From the NCBI RefSeq assembly GCF_007655135.1, contig NC_045127.1, forward strand, positions 14,455,001 through 14,519,000: a stretch of DNA of 64,000 nt, in the 5' to 3' direction. The translations under genes were made by a program, and so were the position numbers. The notes beneath the pieces were generated by a model, which had not been told where the DNA came from, searched no databases, and worked only from the letters and a program-made list of their open reading frames with translations. This stretch comes from Punica granatum. Lineage: Eukaryota; Streptophyta; Magnoliopsida; Myrtales; Lythraceae. Shown piece after piece: positions 10,255-21,358 of this stretch (positions within the stretch are counted from its first letter, which is position 1; every line of letters starts with the position of its first letter).

Positions 10255-11912
10255 TTAGGGTGTAGGCCCGATGTCTTCGAGATTCAGTCTTTGCTCCGAA
10301 TACCTGCAAAAGGGGAGAGTCGAGAGTGTCTCCCGATTTCCCTCTCCAACGATCAAGTTAGCCGTTTGGTATATTATGTGTGTTAGACTTTTTACGGTTG
10401 AGGATGCCATAAGACAAAGCAATTCCTGACAAGCCGGTACTTTCAAAACCGTCAAGCCTTGGAACAAAAATGGCAATTGATCCAAGCCCATTACACCTAG
10501 ACACTCCAATACTTCAAGGACTTTCAGTTGCAGAATTGCGACGTTCTTAGGGCTTTCTTGCACGAGCTCTTTCTCTTCAGGCGCCAATGTTATTTCCACA
10601 ATCTCTAACCCCATTTGATTTTGCAATCTGATTTTAAGATTTTAACTCTAACTTTAACTCTATTCATTACATAACAAAAATCAAATCTTTCAATTAAAAA
10701 AGGTAGGCCTCATATATAAACTCACATACAACTCCATTATACTCAATTTAATTTTTAATATTAAATTCTCTCAACTATTCATTACTTTTTCAACAATTCA
10801 ACAATATAATCATTACACAATCATCATTTTCTCTTAATTATTCATTAATTTTTCTCATAATTTAACAACACAATCATTACAATCCAATTAACATCAAACA
10901 TCAACTCTACTTAACTCTAAAACTAAATACACAATGATTCTTCCTGTGATTCCAGTTTGTCCGTCGACCCCAGTTCCAGTTTGTCCTTCGACCCCTGATC
11001 CTTCATGCAGCTCAACATCTTTGAAGCGACATTTGCTTAGGACTAGTTTCTTTAATTTGTGCAATCTCTGTAGGAATTGAACAACGTGATCGACCGACAA
11101 ATCTTTCGAGTTACTTATCTCCAAATTCTTTAAATTGGGAAAAGGTTCGTCGGTGAATTGGCGACACCACATCTCAAGATCAGTCGAACCCTCTAATTAC
11201 AGTCTGACATTCTTCCAAACTTTTGCATTCTTTTGGGTAAATAAAATTCTAAGTTTCTACGATTTTTTTTTTGTTTGATCAGTGTAAACTTCCAGGATTT
11301 GCTCAACAACAGGAGAAAGGATTGTCTCTCTAAGAGAAAATGTACTTCATTTTCATGGTTTCCTCTTATTAAATGGGCTGGAACGTTATGCGTGATATCA
11401 GTCTTTTCTCCAGTATCAGAAGAGTCGATGGATTTACAAGAGAAGTAAAACAGAGTAAACTGAAGCAAATGCTTGCCTTGTCAACCAAGAAAAGTGGCGA
11501 CCTGGCAGAGACCTCGCAAAAACCCTCGGCATTCCAGTTTTCCTGAGCAAATACTTCCACTTTGTTGCATCCATGCACCACCAACTCTTTTAGCATGTTC
11601 TGGGGGGTAGAGACCCTCGAGCTTCAGTAACCCGCAAAGCTTCAAGAAGGCAACCTCTGGGAACACAAATCTACCAATTACTTCGTCTCCTTTAGCAACA
11701 ATCCATTCTAAACCACACTCCACTATATTCACGCTCTCAAGTTTGGCAAGACCACTGGCAATAGAGGCTGGCAAAAGACTTCCGAGTTTCGGGCCTTCAC
11801 TGACGCGTGCCTCCTTCAGGTTTCCAAAGCTGATAATTCCATCTTCTTTGTCAACATTCCACAAACTCTTTAGCTCTGGCAGACGTGATAGTCCTGTTTT
11901 GTAATATCCCAA
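10255..11912 (-). pseudogene. LRR relic of a CC-NBS-LRR resistance gene
   Basis: Read on the minus strand, three blocks resemble the leucine-rich repeats of plant RPS5-like CNL immune receptors. Block 1 (11912-11590) contains ISFGNLKEARVSEGPKLGSL and ASGLAKLESVNIVECGLEWI. A one-base frameshift near 11605 moves the reading to LKELVVHGCNKVEVFAQE, ending near 11480. Block 2 (11195-10937) contains EPFPNLKNLEISNSKDLSV and LHKLKKLVLSKC. Block 3 (10626-10255) contains LQLKVLEVLECLGVMGLDQL and a C-terminal tail. A MITE (10611-10936) lies between blocks 2 and 3. No coiled coil or NB-ARC domain is present upstream, so the copy is 5'-truncated and dead. Family assignment rests on the repeat pattern and the charged loop EWIVAKGDEV typical of these receptors. 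Confidence 0.75.
10611..10936. mobile_element. MITE copy A, inside the LRR relic
   Basis: About 325 bp of AT-rich DNA, closely similar throughout to 23133-23443. The ends read as imperfect inverted repeats (tttgattttg at one end, gttttagag-type complement at the other). There is no coding content. It separates two LRR blocks of the resistance-gene relic. Superfamily is unresolved because no clear target duplication is visible. Confidence 0.65.
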
Positions 11913-12240
11913 CCTTTCTTATATCACTTTTTCTTATATATGCTATGTATACACGTATTTGTTTTACCTCGTCTAATACTTTCTTACGCCCAAATTCTTC
12001 AAATCAGATTATATGTAAGTATATGTATATGTGTTTAGTTATTATATGAAAAGATAAAATTTGAAAGCTTTACATGTGTCAAGTATTTCTTTTACTTAGT
12101 CAATTTCATTGCCACTAATCAATTTTCACCTCCAGCTCATGCTTCTTACACGCCTGACTTTTCTATAAAAGCCCATTTTACTTCCTTTCATTCATTTTCA
12201 AATAAGAACGTAAGCAGAGAGTGAGAAGTTACGATATTTG

Positions 12241-12242
<2 letters not shown>
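11913..12242. other. Intergenic, AT-rich
   Basis: No coding sequence or repeat is recognised between the truncated start of the LRR relic and the G run. Confidence 0.4.

Positions 12243-12300
<58 letters not shown>
12243..12300. repeat. 58-base poly-G homopolymer
   Basis: An uninterrupted run of 58 G between ttgtt and ttaagg. Runs of this length are very rare in plant nuclear DNA. It may be a sequencing or assembly artefact (a no-signal G run or a bad join), or a real G-tract. Confidence 0.95.
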
Positions 12301-12304
<4 letters not shown>

Positions 12305-12639
12305 GGGAAATTTTAGAACAATAGAAAATGATCGGTTTTCGATATTTTAACATTTAGGATCTTGTCAAGGTGAGTAACCTACTCTTAAACTAACACTTCT
12401 ATTATGGTTATGTCAGTATTTTTAGAATTGCATTGTCATGGCTATATCAATGTTCCGGATCATGCATGTCAAATTTAACGAATTCAATCCATAGTGGAAA
12501 AGTGCAATCTTCTAACTCGCAGAATATATATTGTTTGCCCAATTATACATATATATAAAGTTTTTTTCCTGACAAGATGCCTGAACGAGATTAGAATAAT
12601 GAGAAATCGAAAAATAAACAATACCAAATATATGTGATA

Positions 12640-13330
12640 AAACTCTCAAGGTGAGGAAAACATCAACGGACAAAGTAGGAGTGTTCACTAGATCGAAAAT
12701 ATGAGATTACAACAAATATCGCACATGTGTTTCTCAACCCCCTTACAAGACCAATTCGAGAAGAGCCACTCAAGCCTCTCAATTCTCGCAACTCTCTAAC
12801 TTTATAAATCCTAAAGCTCCAAGATAATAGCCCGAGAACTTCTAAAGAAGATTACACGTGATTCACCCAACGTAATTGTCTTCTAATGCTCTTCCCCTAT
12901 TTATAGATCACAATAGTCATACTCATAGTATCAGATAAATATCCTAAATATCTCCAACAATATATCATATAATATTTATTATAAAGATATATCAAGACCA
13001 TCTAAAAAGATATCTCCGAGTTACAACGAAATTGCACTAAAACAGAAACATAATCTCGCACTACAAAATTTCGCTCAGCGACCAGTGTTGCAGCATCCTG
13101 TTTTGCGCTGCGGCACCAGCAGAGTGCTCAAAATTCTGTACTCGGGCAGTGCTGCAGCATCACTTTCTGTGCTGCGGCGCAAACTGTCGAACTTCATCCT
13201 TGTCTTCAGTTGATCTTTCATCATCGTTTTCTGGTTTTTCAGTCTTTGAGTCTCTCGGATCTTCCAGGCATGATGCAAGACACCTTTAACAGTTTTGGTC
13301 GTGTCGACTGTCGAAGAATACGAACAATTT
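12640..13330 (-). repeat. LTR-like sequence, possible solo LTR
   Basis: On the minus strand a TATA-like ctataaatagggg (about 12896-12908) is followed by text typical of an LTR R/U5 region. The part before it contains repeated gtgctgcagcat / gctgcggc phrases (13085-13190). No partner copy or internal domain lies in the window and the termini are not defined, so this is a suggestion only. Confidence 0.3.
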
Positions 13331-13794
13331 GATCGTCTCTAAGATGACAGAACACTTTTCCCCTCAGAGCTGTCACTACCAGCGATTCAAAACTCACTCA
13401 ACCTTTGAACCTTGTCCAACCAAGAAGCAATACGAAACATATTTCATTTTTCAATATAAAATGCGAATAAAGATATTCATAAAGTTTAAAAATTTCAGCA
13501 TACTTAATTATTGGGTATAGTTGATTGGGTCTGAAACTCGAATTTTTTTTACATGTGACTTGTGTGACACAGGAGCTATGGCTCCCCTAAAATACCCGTT
13601 GAATATGCTCAATATTGGTTTAACACAGCTTTGCGATAATTACCCAGTCAGCCTTAAACTCCCGGGCAAGTTGCAATTTATCCCCCATGGTATTAATTCT
13701 GGGGCAATTTGCAAATCACCCTGGTATTCTTAAAATTTCTCTTCCTGAAAGATTACTCCATGCATGGGACATTCTTGTAATTGTTTAATAAATC
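13331..13794. other. Intergenic
   Basis: Short open frames (13329-13520 and 13521-13733) show no recognisable domain. The stretch 13640-13790 resembles the outer arm of a TIR repeat but has no identified partner. Confidence 0.35.
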
Positions 13795-14776
13795 AGGGTA
13801 AATGTCCAAAAAAATTGCTGACTTTACATTTTTTTTACGTTTTATTACAAACTATATTTTTTGGTTAAGAAATACACAAACTTTCATTTTTTTGGTCCCA
13901 TTTAGCATATGTCCAAATTTCCACTAATGGTGATTGATGTGGTGAGCCACGTTATTATTAAAACAAAAAAGTTGAAGCTTGGGCAGCTGAAGGTAAGGAG
14001 GAAGGCGGCGACCTCCATAGCTGTCGCCCATGAAGCTTCATCGAAAAAGCCATCGAACCTTCTATGTGCTTTGATCAAAGCACATAGGTCTCAATCGAGT
14101 CCTCTAGGATTCGATCAAAACCACACAGGGCTTGATCTCCGGCTTCGATCAAAGCCCTAAAGGGCTCGATCATCGCAGCTCAATCCCTTTGTGCACAAAG
14201 GTCTCACGAAGCATCACAGATGGCCATTGACATTGTGCTCGAAAAAGAAAATCAATAGAGAGACCAAAGATAATGGCAAAGACAAAGTGCCAGGGGCTCT
14301 ATTGAAGTCCCATGGGATTTGATGGAGCCCTCTGTGTGCATGACAGAGGGCTCGATCAAGCCTAATACGACTTCAAGGCTTTGATCAAGTCCTGTGCTGG
14401 TTTGATCGAATCCTAAAGGCCTCGATTGAGACCTCTGTGCTTTGACCAAAGCACACAAAGGGGTCGATGACCTCTCCGATAAAGTTTCATGGGTGTCAGT
14501 TATGTAGGTAGCCGCCTTCCTCCATACCTCCGGGTGCCCAAGCTTCAATTTTTTAAATATTTTTTTGATAATGTGGCTCACCACTTCAATCACCATTAAT
14601 GACCATTTGCCACGCATCATTTGTTAACAGTCATGTCAGCAAAACTGACGGAAATTTGGACGGATGCTAAGTGGGACGAAAAAAATGAAAATTCGTGTAT
14701 TTCTTACCAAAAAAATATAGTTTGTGATAAAACATAAAAAAAAGAAATGTTTGTATTTTTTTTGGACATTTAACCT
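13795..14776. mobile_element. Foldback element, arms of about 480 bp
   Basis: The left end (agggtaaatgtccaaaaaaa) is the reverse complement, with few changes, of the right end at 14776. Matching continues inward: the tract around 13855-13920 pairs with 14650-14725, gatgtggtgagccac (13935) pairs with gtggctcaccac (14571), and the GC-rich block ggaggaaggcggc (13997) pairs with gccgccttcctcc (14511). Almost the whole 982 bp folds on itself. Both arms contain short frames with similar peptides (13909-14160 +, 14252-14620 -), a by-product of the symmetry and not evidence for a gene. Layout suits a non-autonomous Mutator-like or foldback element. No clear flanking duplication was found. Confidence 0.82.
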
Positions 14777-15097
14777 AACAAAAATAGTGTTTTCGTTTTT
14801 TTTTTGTCTGCATCCTAGTATATTAAAGTCAATAGGCCTCGATTAATCTAATTTCGAGCCTAGTCAGCCCACTAAAGAATAGAGATCCCCGATCTTCGAT
14901 GTTCTCCAATTTAAGACTCGTTATTTCTATTATTTAAGAGCTGGTGTATGAGACTCACAATTGAATTTGGTTTGTCATAAAATTTAGTTTACCGGTGATT
15001 CTTTTTTTCGTTGAAAACTATTAGCGGTGATTTTCCTCTGTCCTTGTCCAATAATTGAAACAAGAAAAAGAAAATGAAAAGAACACCCCTTTTTTTT
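14777..15097. other. Intergenic
   Basis: No gene or repeat is recognised between the foldback element and the LINE relic. Confidence 0.35.
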
Positions 15098-15351
15098 GCT
15101 CGAAAGGTCGTTACTTCAATAGAAACGTCAACAACAAGTCGGTGGACGATATTACATCTCCCCTTCCATTGCAAGAATCGAGTTGGGACTGGAAGAGATG
15201 GGAATAGGGACACTGACATTACAAAAAGAGGTCCCATTGGCAATGTTGCGGGCAATAAAGTTTTCGGCCCTGGGTATATACAAAGCTTGCCAAGAAGAAA
15301 AGAAAGAAAGATCCTTAAGCATAATAGAAAACAAAGGAGAGAGTTGGGCAA

Positions 15352-16287
15352 GGAATTAAATCGCGGTCGCAGCTCGTAACGGTCACGGCAGCGGATTTAG
15401 CGGTATTACGCAACCGTCAAGGACAGGATTTTCCGAGACTATGAGGTAAAAAAAAAAAACACTCCAATGCAGCGGCTGCAACAAACCGCGATTTTCCTCG
15501 TTACAACCGCAATTTTCCAGTGACAACCATGATTTTCAGTTGGATTAATATTTAAATTAAAATGGGCCTAATTCGGACTCGAGCCCATATACAACCCAAA
15601 AGCTTAAGCCAATGGGTTACTAGGCCTTTGTCTTTTATAAACTTCCTTATTTTTTTCTTTTCAACCGATGTGAGACATTATATCCTCTCACATCATCACT
15701 TTTTCTCTAACATCTCGTCCTCACGTGGTATCGTGTTGTTTTACACGAGCCACGTGACTTAAACCAATCGACGGGACCACTTGTGTATACACACTACTTA
15801 ATCACACCCGCCCTCACTTCGAAGTCCCGACATCGGATACAACGGGTGCCTGCTCGAGACGCAGGCTACGCTTACACTCGAGCCTACGGGTCATACAGAC
15901 CCGTGCATACACACAATACACCACACTAAGGCGGCCTTACATGCCCAGGATTATAACCATGGGTTCTAATATTAGTTGGATAAATTTTTAAATTAAAATG
16001 GGCATAATTCGGACTTGAACCCATATGCAACCCAAAAGCTTAAGCTAATGGGTTACTAGGCCTTTGTCTTTTATAAACTTCCCAATTTTTTTCTTTTCAA
16101 CAGATATGAGACATTGTGTCCTCTCACATCATGACTTTTTCTCCAACATCTTCCTTGCCACAGCCGCTATGTAGCGGCGCTACGCAGTATAAAAATATCT
16201 CCGCTAAATCGCCTAGTAGTGGTATCTGTGGTCACGATACCATTACGTAGTGGCCGTAGCAGCCGCTACAGACCGCTATTTAATTCC
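15352..16287. mobile_element. TIR element inserted in the LINE RNase H domain
   Basis: The left end GGAATTAAATcGCGGTC and right end GACCGCtATTTAATTCC are inverted repeats. Both flanks are LINE RNase H sequence that joins in sense when this block is removed. Sub-terminal DNA is rich in gcggt/ccgct motifs. Without its own TRIM passenger the element would be about 327 bp, MITE-sized. The exact target duplication is ambiguous because the junction AATT is self-complementary. Confidence 0.7.
15540..16148 (-). mobile_element. TRIM retrotransposon nested in the TIR element
   Basis: Two direct repeats of about 173 bp (15540-15712 and 15976-16148) flank about 260 bp of non-coding DNA. On the minus strand each starts TGTTRGAG and ends near TCCAAC. 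The sequence after the 5' LTR (about 15956-15975) is a decayed form of the TGGTATCAGAGCCCATGG primer-binding site. A purine tract (gtgaggacgaga) precedes the 3' LTR. Each LTR has ttataaa and a ctctcacatc block. Terminal-repeat retrotransposons in miniature carry no protein and depend on copia enzymes. Confidence 0.72.
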
Positions 16288-17400
16288 ATGGAGCTGGGAC
16301 TGTGCAGCCCGAGCTGTATGAGCAGTAAGGACGCCTTCAATGGTTGTCCTTTGAGTCGCCTGCTAGACATAAGTGCTCCACATTGAGAGACTGAGCACAA
16401 CAGATAGAAAAAAGAGCCGCCTCAGTTTCTGCAGCACATGGATCAGTGGAATTCGAGATGGATCCCCAAGCGAATAGTAGGTTCCCTCTAGAGTCGCAGC
16501 AGATAGCAGAAATGAAGGAGATGGCAGCAGTGATAGCCACATCAGATGAGAAGATGAGGTGTTGAGAGCTGATGTTTCGAGGAAGACCAGCAGAGATGGT
16601 CTTGTGGAGCCGAGCATCTTCGTAATCATTGGGACCTCTTGTTGATGGCATTCGCTGCATCTTGGGTATTTGGATAGACTGAGGATCGAACGACCTCATC
16701 TCTGAGCTGCCAAATATGATCCAAAGCAGACCATTGCCTGTATAACGAACTCGTGGTGTAGATTCCTGGGAATATTCAAGGCAATGTTAAAACCCAAAAG
16801 AAGTTTCAGCCAGCCCAACATGTTGAGATGAAGCAGATGGGCGAAGCTTATAGGAAACTCAAGGGATGCCCAGACTATTGAGGCAAAAGGGCAGTGAAGG
16901 AAGAGATGTTCAATTGTTTCGGTGGTATGATGGCAGAAAGGGCATGAGGTGTCATCAATGGGGAATCTAGCAGCAAGAACATTTGCGGGTTGGGAGGCTG
17001 TTCCAAATTAGCTTCCACAAGAGAAGCTTGTGTCATTCATGTACATTCAACCTCCAAAGAGCACGCCATTCTCTCTGATTAAGAGGAGACTTGGGAAACC
17101 TGTGATTTTGATCCAGAAAATAGGTTGACGATGTGGAGAAAACTCCATTGGAAGAGCCGAGCCAGGCAATAGTATCATGAGCAAGGTGAGAGTTTGGTTG
17201 CATCGAGGAGATAGCAGCAAACTGTGCTAGGGGAAAAGGAAGACCTGAGGAGAGGCAGGTTCCAGACTCTGAGTGCCTGGAATGAACAGGCCGCACACCC
17301 AAGGAGGTGGGTATGAGCAGGAAGGGGTGCAATCAGGTTTGAAGCCAGGAAGGTTAGGAACCCAAGGATCATTCCAGATGTGCACAGATAGGCCATTGGC

Positions 17401-18018
17401 AAAAAAAAAAGAAAAAAAGATTTAAAAAAAAAGGATTTTTTACCATTATATATATTTTTTCCAGTGTACTTAACCATCATATATTTTATCCGAGAGAGAT
17501 GACAATTGACTTCTCATCAACTGCAGCTATACTAAGTACATTCTTCACGCAACCATTTCGGTAATACTTGAAATTTTGATCAAGAGTATAGAGGGTGAAA
17601 CGTATTATATGGGTATGAGTCTTTTGCATCAATATTATATATTAGAGGGTGACTAGCGCACCGCGTGCATAATTTGAAAGAAAATTATAAAAAATTCATC
17701 ATTCCCTATATTTCAGAAAACCCCGCCTATGTGATTTATCACTACTTTTTTTTTCTTTTTTTTTTTTAATCTGTTAACGTTTCTTTCATTATAACTCAAT
17801 GCATCATAAGACTAATGCAGACTGGGCTACAGCTAGATCTCTCACACAACACTCCCCGGCCCAACAAGATGTCACAAACTTCAAAAGAAGATAAAACCTA
17901 CTTAACCCAAAAAGAAACCCAACAAAGCACAGCTCGCAGGCCAATAAAATAGGCTCACAGGTCCAGCTGGCATAAGTTGCTTATCACGGAGTGAAGAACA
18001 GTGAGTTTTATAGCCAAA
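17401..18018. other. Intergenic
   Basis: A- and T-runs at 17401-17460 and 17750-17770. No gene is recognised. Confidence 0.35.
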
Positions 18019-18045
18019 CTAGTTGATGACCCACTTTGAGCGGGT
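18019..18045 (-). mobile_element. Helitron-like 3' terminus, minus strand
   Basis: Read on the minus strand: a short stem (acccgc / gtgggt with one G-U pair, 18045-18029), six bases (catcaa), then CTAG (18022-18019) and T. The element body would extend to higher coordinates, over the AT-rich DNA to about 20.9 kb. Confidence 0.55.
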
Positions 18046-18234
18046 TCAATTGCATAATTTTTGTTGCAACTAATCTAAATAATTTTACACGTGATTCATA
18101 AATAAAATGTAGTTAAAACCGAATGAATTATCTTAATAATATCAATAAATTACCAAAAATCATTAACATCGACTAAACAAAAACGATATCTTTACTTTAA
18201 CATTATCTGGACGATACTTCGAAATGATGTAATT

Positions 18235-18560
18235 ATCTTGAAATTATTAATTGTGTATAAGTTTTTTTTCTCAAAATAAGGCCCAAAACAAATCAATCTG
18301 AGGCTTTTTTATGCTAATTTCGCTATAAACAATAAATATATAATAATTTATCTTTTATTAACAAAATAATATACTTAGTCAAATATGGAAAGTCTACCTC
18401 TTTATCAAGGAAAATTATATTAAAATTGATAGTTTCGTTACTTCTTCCGGTCCCAATTCTTTTAGTATATGATGAGCTATTGTACCATCTTAACATCTAT
18501 TAAAGTATACAGTATAAAATAAATGATATAGAAAATTTTTCATGCAAATATATAGTTCTA
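18235..18560. repeat. Diverged direct repeat, copy 1 (partner 20285-20640)
   Basis: This AT-rich stretch and 20285-20640 share a series of phrases in the same order: tatcttgaaa, gtgtataa, tacctctttatca, ccaattctttta, and a gatgagctattgta/gataaactattgta pair. It probably represents two decayed copies of the inside of one transposon family, perhaps the Helitron ending at 18019. Confidence 0.5.
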
Positions 18561-18784
18561 AGCAAATAATAAACACACTAAACAAATTAACATCCATTAA
18601 AAAGATAACATCCAAAAGGAATTACTTTTATAAAAAAAATAGATGAATTTGACAATTATGGATTTCGAGAAACCTGACGAAGTCTAGTGAGATACAGGTG
18701 AAGTCTTAGGAATTGACCAAATTGGTGTAAGATATTGGTGTCAGCATATCAAACAAACATGTACAATATATGTGTATATATATA

Positions 18785-19549
18785 GGGTAAATTGCACTAG
18801 TAGTCCAAAATATTTTACAAATATTTCATGATGGTCCAAAAAGTTTTTTTCGCTACATGATGGTACAAAATGTTTCAAAAGTGTTTCATGATGGTACAAA
18901 TCGTCAACTCGAGCTTGACGTCGTCAAGCCGACGTTGACGTGGCTACTACGTGTCACCTCCTTGCTGATGTGGCCGAAAAAGTTTCAAAGAATTCGAAAA
19001 ATTTTAAAATTTAAAACTTTTAAAAAGAAGGCTAAAAAGAAGGGGAAAGGGAAAAAAGGGGAAAAAGAAGGGGAAACGGGGAAGGGAACAGGGAAAGGAA
19101 AGGGGGAAGAGGAAAGGAAAAGAAAAAAAAATGACTTAAAAAATTTTTAAATTATTTTTAAAAATAAAAAAATTATTTAAAAAAATTTTAAAAAATTAAA
19201 AAGATTAAAAAAATTTTAAAATTTTCAATTTTCAAAATTTTCAAAATTTTAAATTTTTTCTAAATTTTTGCTCTTTTTTTGTATTTTTATTATTTTTGTA
19301 TTTTTTTGGACTTTTTAAAATTTTATTTTCTCTTAAATGACGTGGCGCACTATAATTGATTCCATGTAATAAAAGTGACACATAGGACGCGCCACGTCAG
19401 CAAAATGTTAACGGCGTTAGGGCCAATTGACTGTTTGTACCATCATGAAACACTTTTGAAACATTTTGTACCATCATGTAGCGAAAAAAACTTTTTAGAC
19501 CATCATGAAACATTTATAAAACATTTTGGACCACCAGTGCAATTTACCC
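18785..19549. mobile_element. Non-autonomous TIR element, family shared with 63.6 kb
   Basis: Left end gggtaaattgcact (18785) and right end agtgcaatttaccc (19549) are inverted repeats, continuing inward for about 120 bp around repeated phrases like catgatggtccaaaa and catgatggtac. The centre is low complexity: a purine tract (19034-19133) and poly-A/T. The flanks are tatatata on both sides, which could be a target duplication but is low complexity. The right arm (tgacgtggcgc, agtgacacataggacgcgcc) recurs inverted at 63590-63800. Confidence 0.78.
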
Positions 19550-21319
19550 ATATATATAGTGCAAAGGTCATACTGATTAATAAGAAAATTTCCTATCGAA
19601 TATAAAAAATTCAATATAATGAAATTTTTTATCCTAGGAAATAATATTCTAAATTCCACTATATGATATAAACGACATATATAACCAATAATAGTAGTCT
19701 AAGTCTCAATTTATGATGCATATTGCAAATATATATATTTTCAAAGTGAAGATTCTATGTATATGTTCCGGTATATATATATGTTATTGGGGATATATTG
19801 ATTTTCATTAAATAAGGAAACTTTATATATGCATATGTTATCTATTTTATCTGTTGTATAATATATTTAAGTTGAATGTAAATGGCAGAAAATTATTATA
19901 TAATATATCTTATTTATTTTATATTTAAGTTTAACTTTATTATGTTATAGATAATCTATATATTCCATAATGTATATATGTAGTTTATTGTATATTTTTC
20001 CCCTTTGTATATATTCTCTTGGGCTATATATATAATCTACATATTTTACTACATTATTGATGATAAAAAAAAAATAAAAGATTCATGTATAAGATTTAGA
20101 ACACGTTATTAGAACTTAAGTATAGACAAAACAAAACAAATAATTTTAATAATATTTTAGTGTGTATCTAAAAAAATTGCCTTTTTGAATTAGTATGAAA
20201 AAGTAATTCTAAACAAAGATGATGACGACGACGGCGACGACGATGATGACGATGATAATATCAAGTAGGTTATCTCCTTGTATGTAGTTATCTTGAAAAT
20301 TTTGACGGTGTATAAACCTCCTTCTCGAAGTAACTATCTGAACAAATCCATCTGGGAATTTCTTATGCTTGCATGCATTAAAAATTTATGATTTCCTTAG
20401 AAACAATCATAATTAAATAAATAATCAAGTTTTGTACTTCAAAATATTATAATTAGTCAAAAATACCAAAATATACCTCTTTATCATGGAAAATCATGTC
20501 AAAACTAATGACTTTGTTAGTCTTTGTGTTCACGGCATCCCACAATCTTGACAATCTCACTCCAATTGTTCATGTGTCTTTTTCAGGACCCAATTCTTTT
20601 ATCATGTGATAAACTATTGTAGTGCCTCAAAATCTATAATATTATACGTTAAAAATATAAGTAACTAAAAAGTAAGAAAATTTATGTTACACGTAAACAT
20701 GATTTTAGTATGAAAGAATAATTTCTTCAATTCGCAAAAGAAAATAGAAATTTTTTTGATTAGGCGAGTGCAAGTTACAAAAAAAAAGAAGGATTTTTTT
20801 ACCTTTGTTTCTCCCTTTGCATGCCTCTTGGCTGCGCTGCTTCTCCCTTTGCAATGTTATAAACAAATAATATTATATAAACTACAATTTGATTGTAGTT
20901 AATATTATAAGAATATATTTGCACATAATGCAAATGGCAACTCTATAAATATTATGAACCCTCGTTAATATTAGTTTCCAACTTTATATTCTGCTACAAT
21001 TTATATAAACGACAATTCGATTGCTATAATATAAGAAATTTCCCAAATAGTAGCTAATATAAATAGTTTACTGCATATTTTATTCTATTGTTTATATTTT
21101 GTTGGGCTACATATGGAAATAATATATATTATACTGCATAATCAATGACAAAAATTTTTCTTAACACATAAGTGATGACGTGATAAATCGAGAGAGCTTC
21201 CTTTCTTGTTTTTGAATATGTAGTCGTGAGACCTGGTATTTTTACACACTCATGCATATAGTATGTACATATATATAGTGTGTCTATGTTGATGGCGTTC
21301 TAGCACACGAAAACATATG

Positions 21320-21320
<1 letters not shown>
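19550..21320. other. AT-rich intergenic DNA
   Basis: Contains a GAY trinucleotide tract (about 20219-20260) and the second copy of the 18.2-kb repeat (20285-20640). No gene is recognised. Confidence 0.4.

Positions 21321-21354
<34 letters not shown>
21321..21354. repeat. (TA)n microsatellite
   Basis: An almost perfect TA dinucleotide run of about 34 bases. Confidence 0.9.

Positions 21355-21358
<4 letters not shown>

Larger units (their letters stand above)
15098..17400 (-). mobile_element. LINE relic: zf-RVT and RNase H, 5'-truncated
   Basis: Read right to left. 17395-17300 gives NGLSVHIWNDPWVPNLPGF, the segment after reverse transcriptase in plant L1-type LINEs. 17200-16790 gives the zf-RVT domain (DTIAWLGSSNGVFSTSS; EWRALWRLNVHE; CPFC...H motif). 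16640-16330 gives the first half of RNase H with probable acidic residues in SSDVAIT, AETEAAL and AGDSK. After a 936-bp insertion, 15334-15152 gives the second half (WQALYIPRAENFIARNIANG). The end at about 15098 is a short A run on the minus strand. RT and endonuclease domains are absent, and frameshifts occur near 16700 and 16335. A dead 3' piece. Confidence 0.78.

Noticed and set aside
13909..14620. Two open frames (83 and 122 residues) with similar peptides on opposite strands
   Set aside because: They are mirror images produced by the foldback element's inverted arms, not independent conserved genes.
17645..17690. actagcgcaccgcgtgc as another Helitron end
   Set aside because: The stem is only 4 bp and lies one base from CTAG, without the usual spacer.
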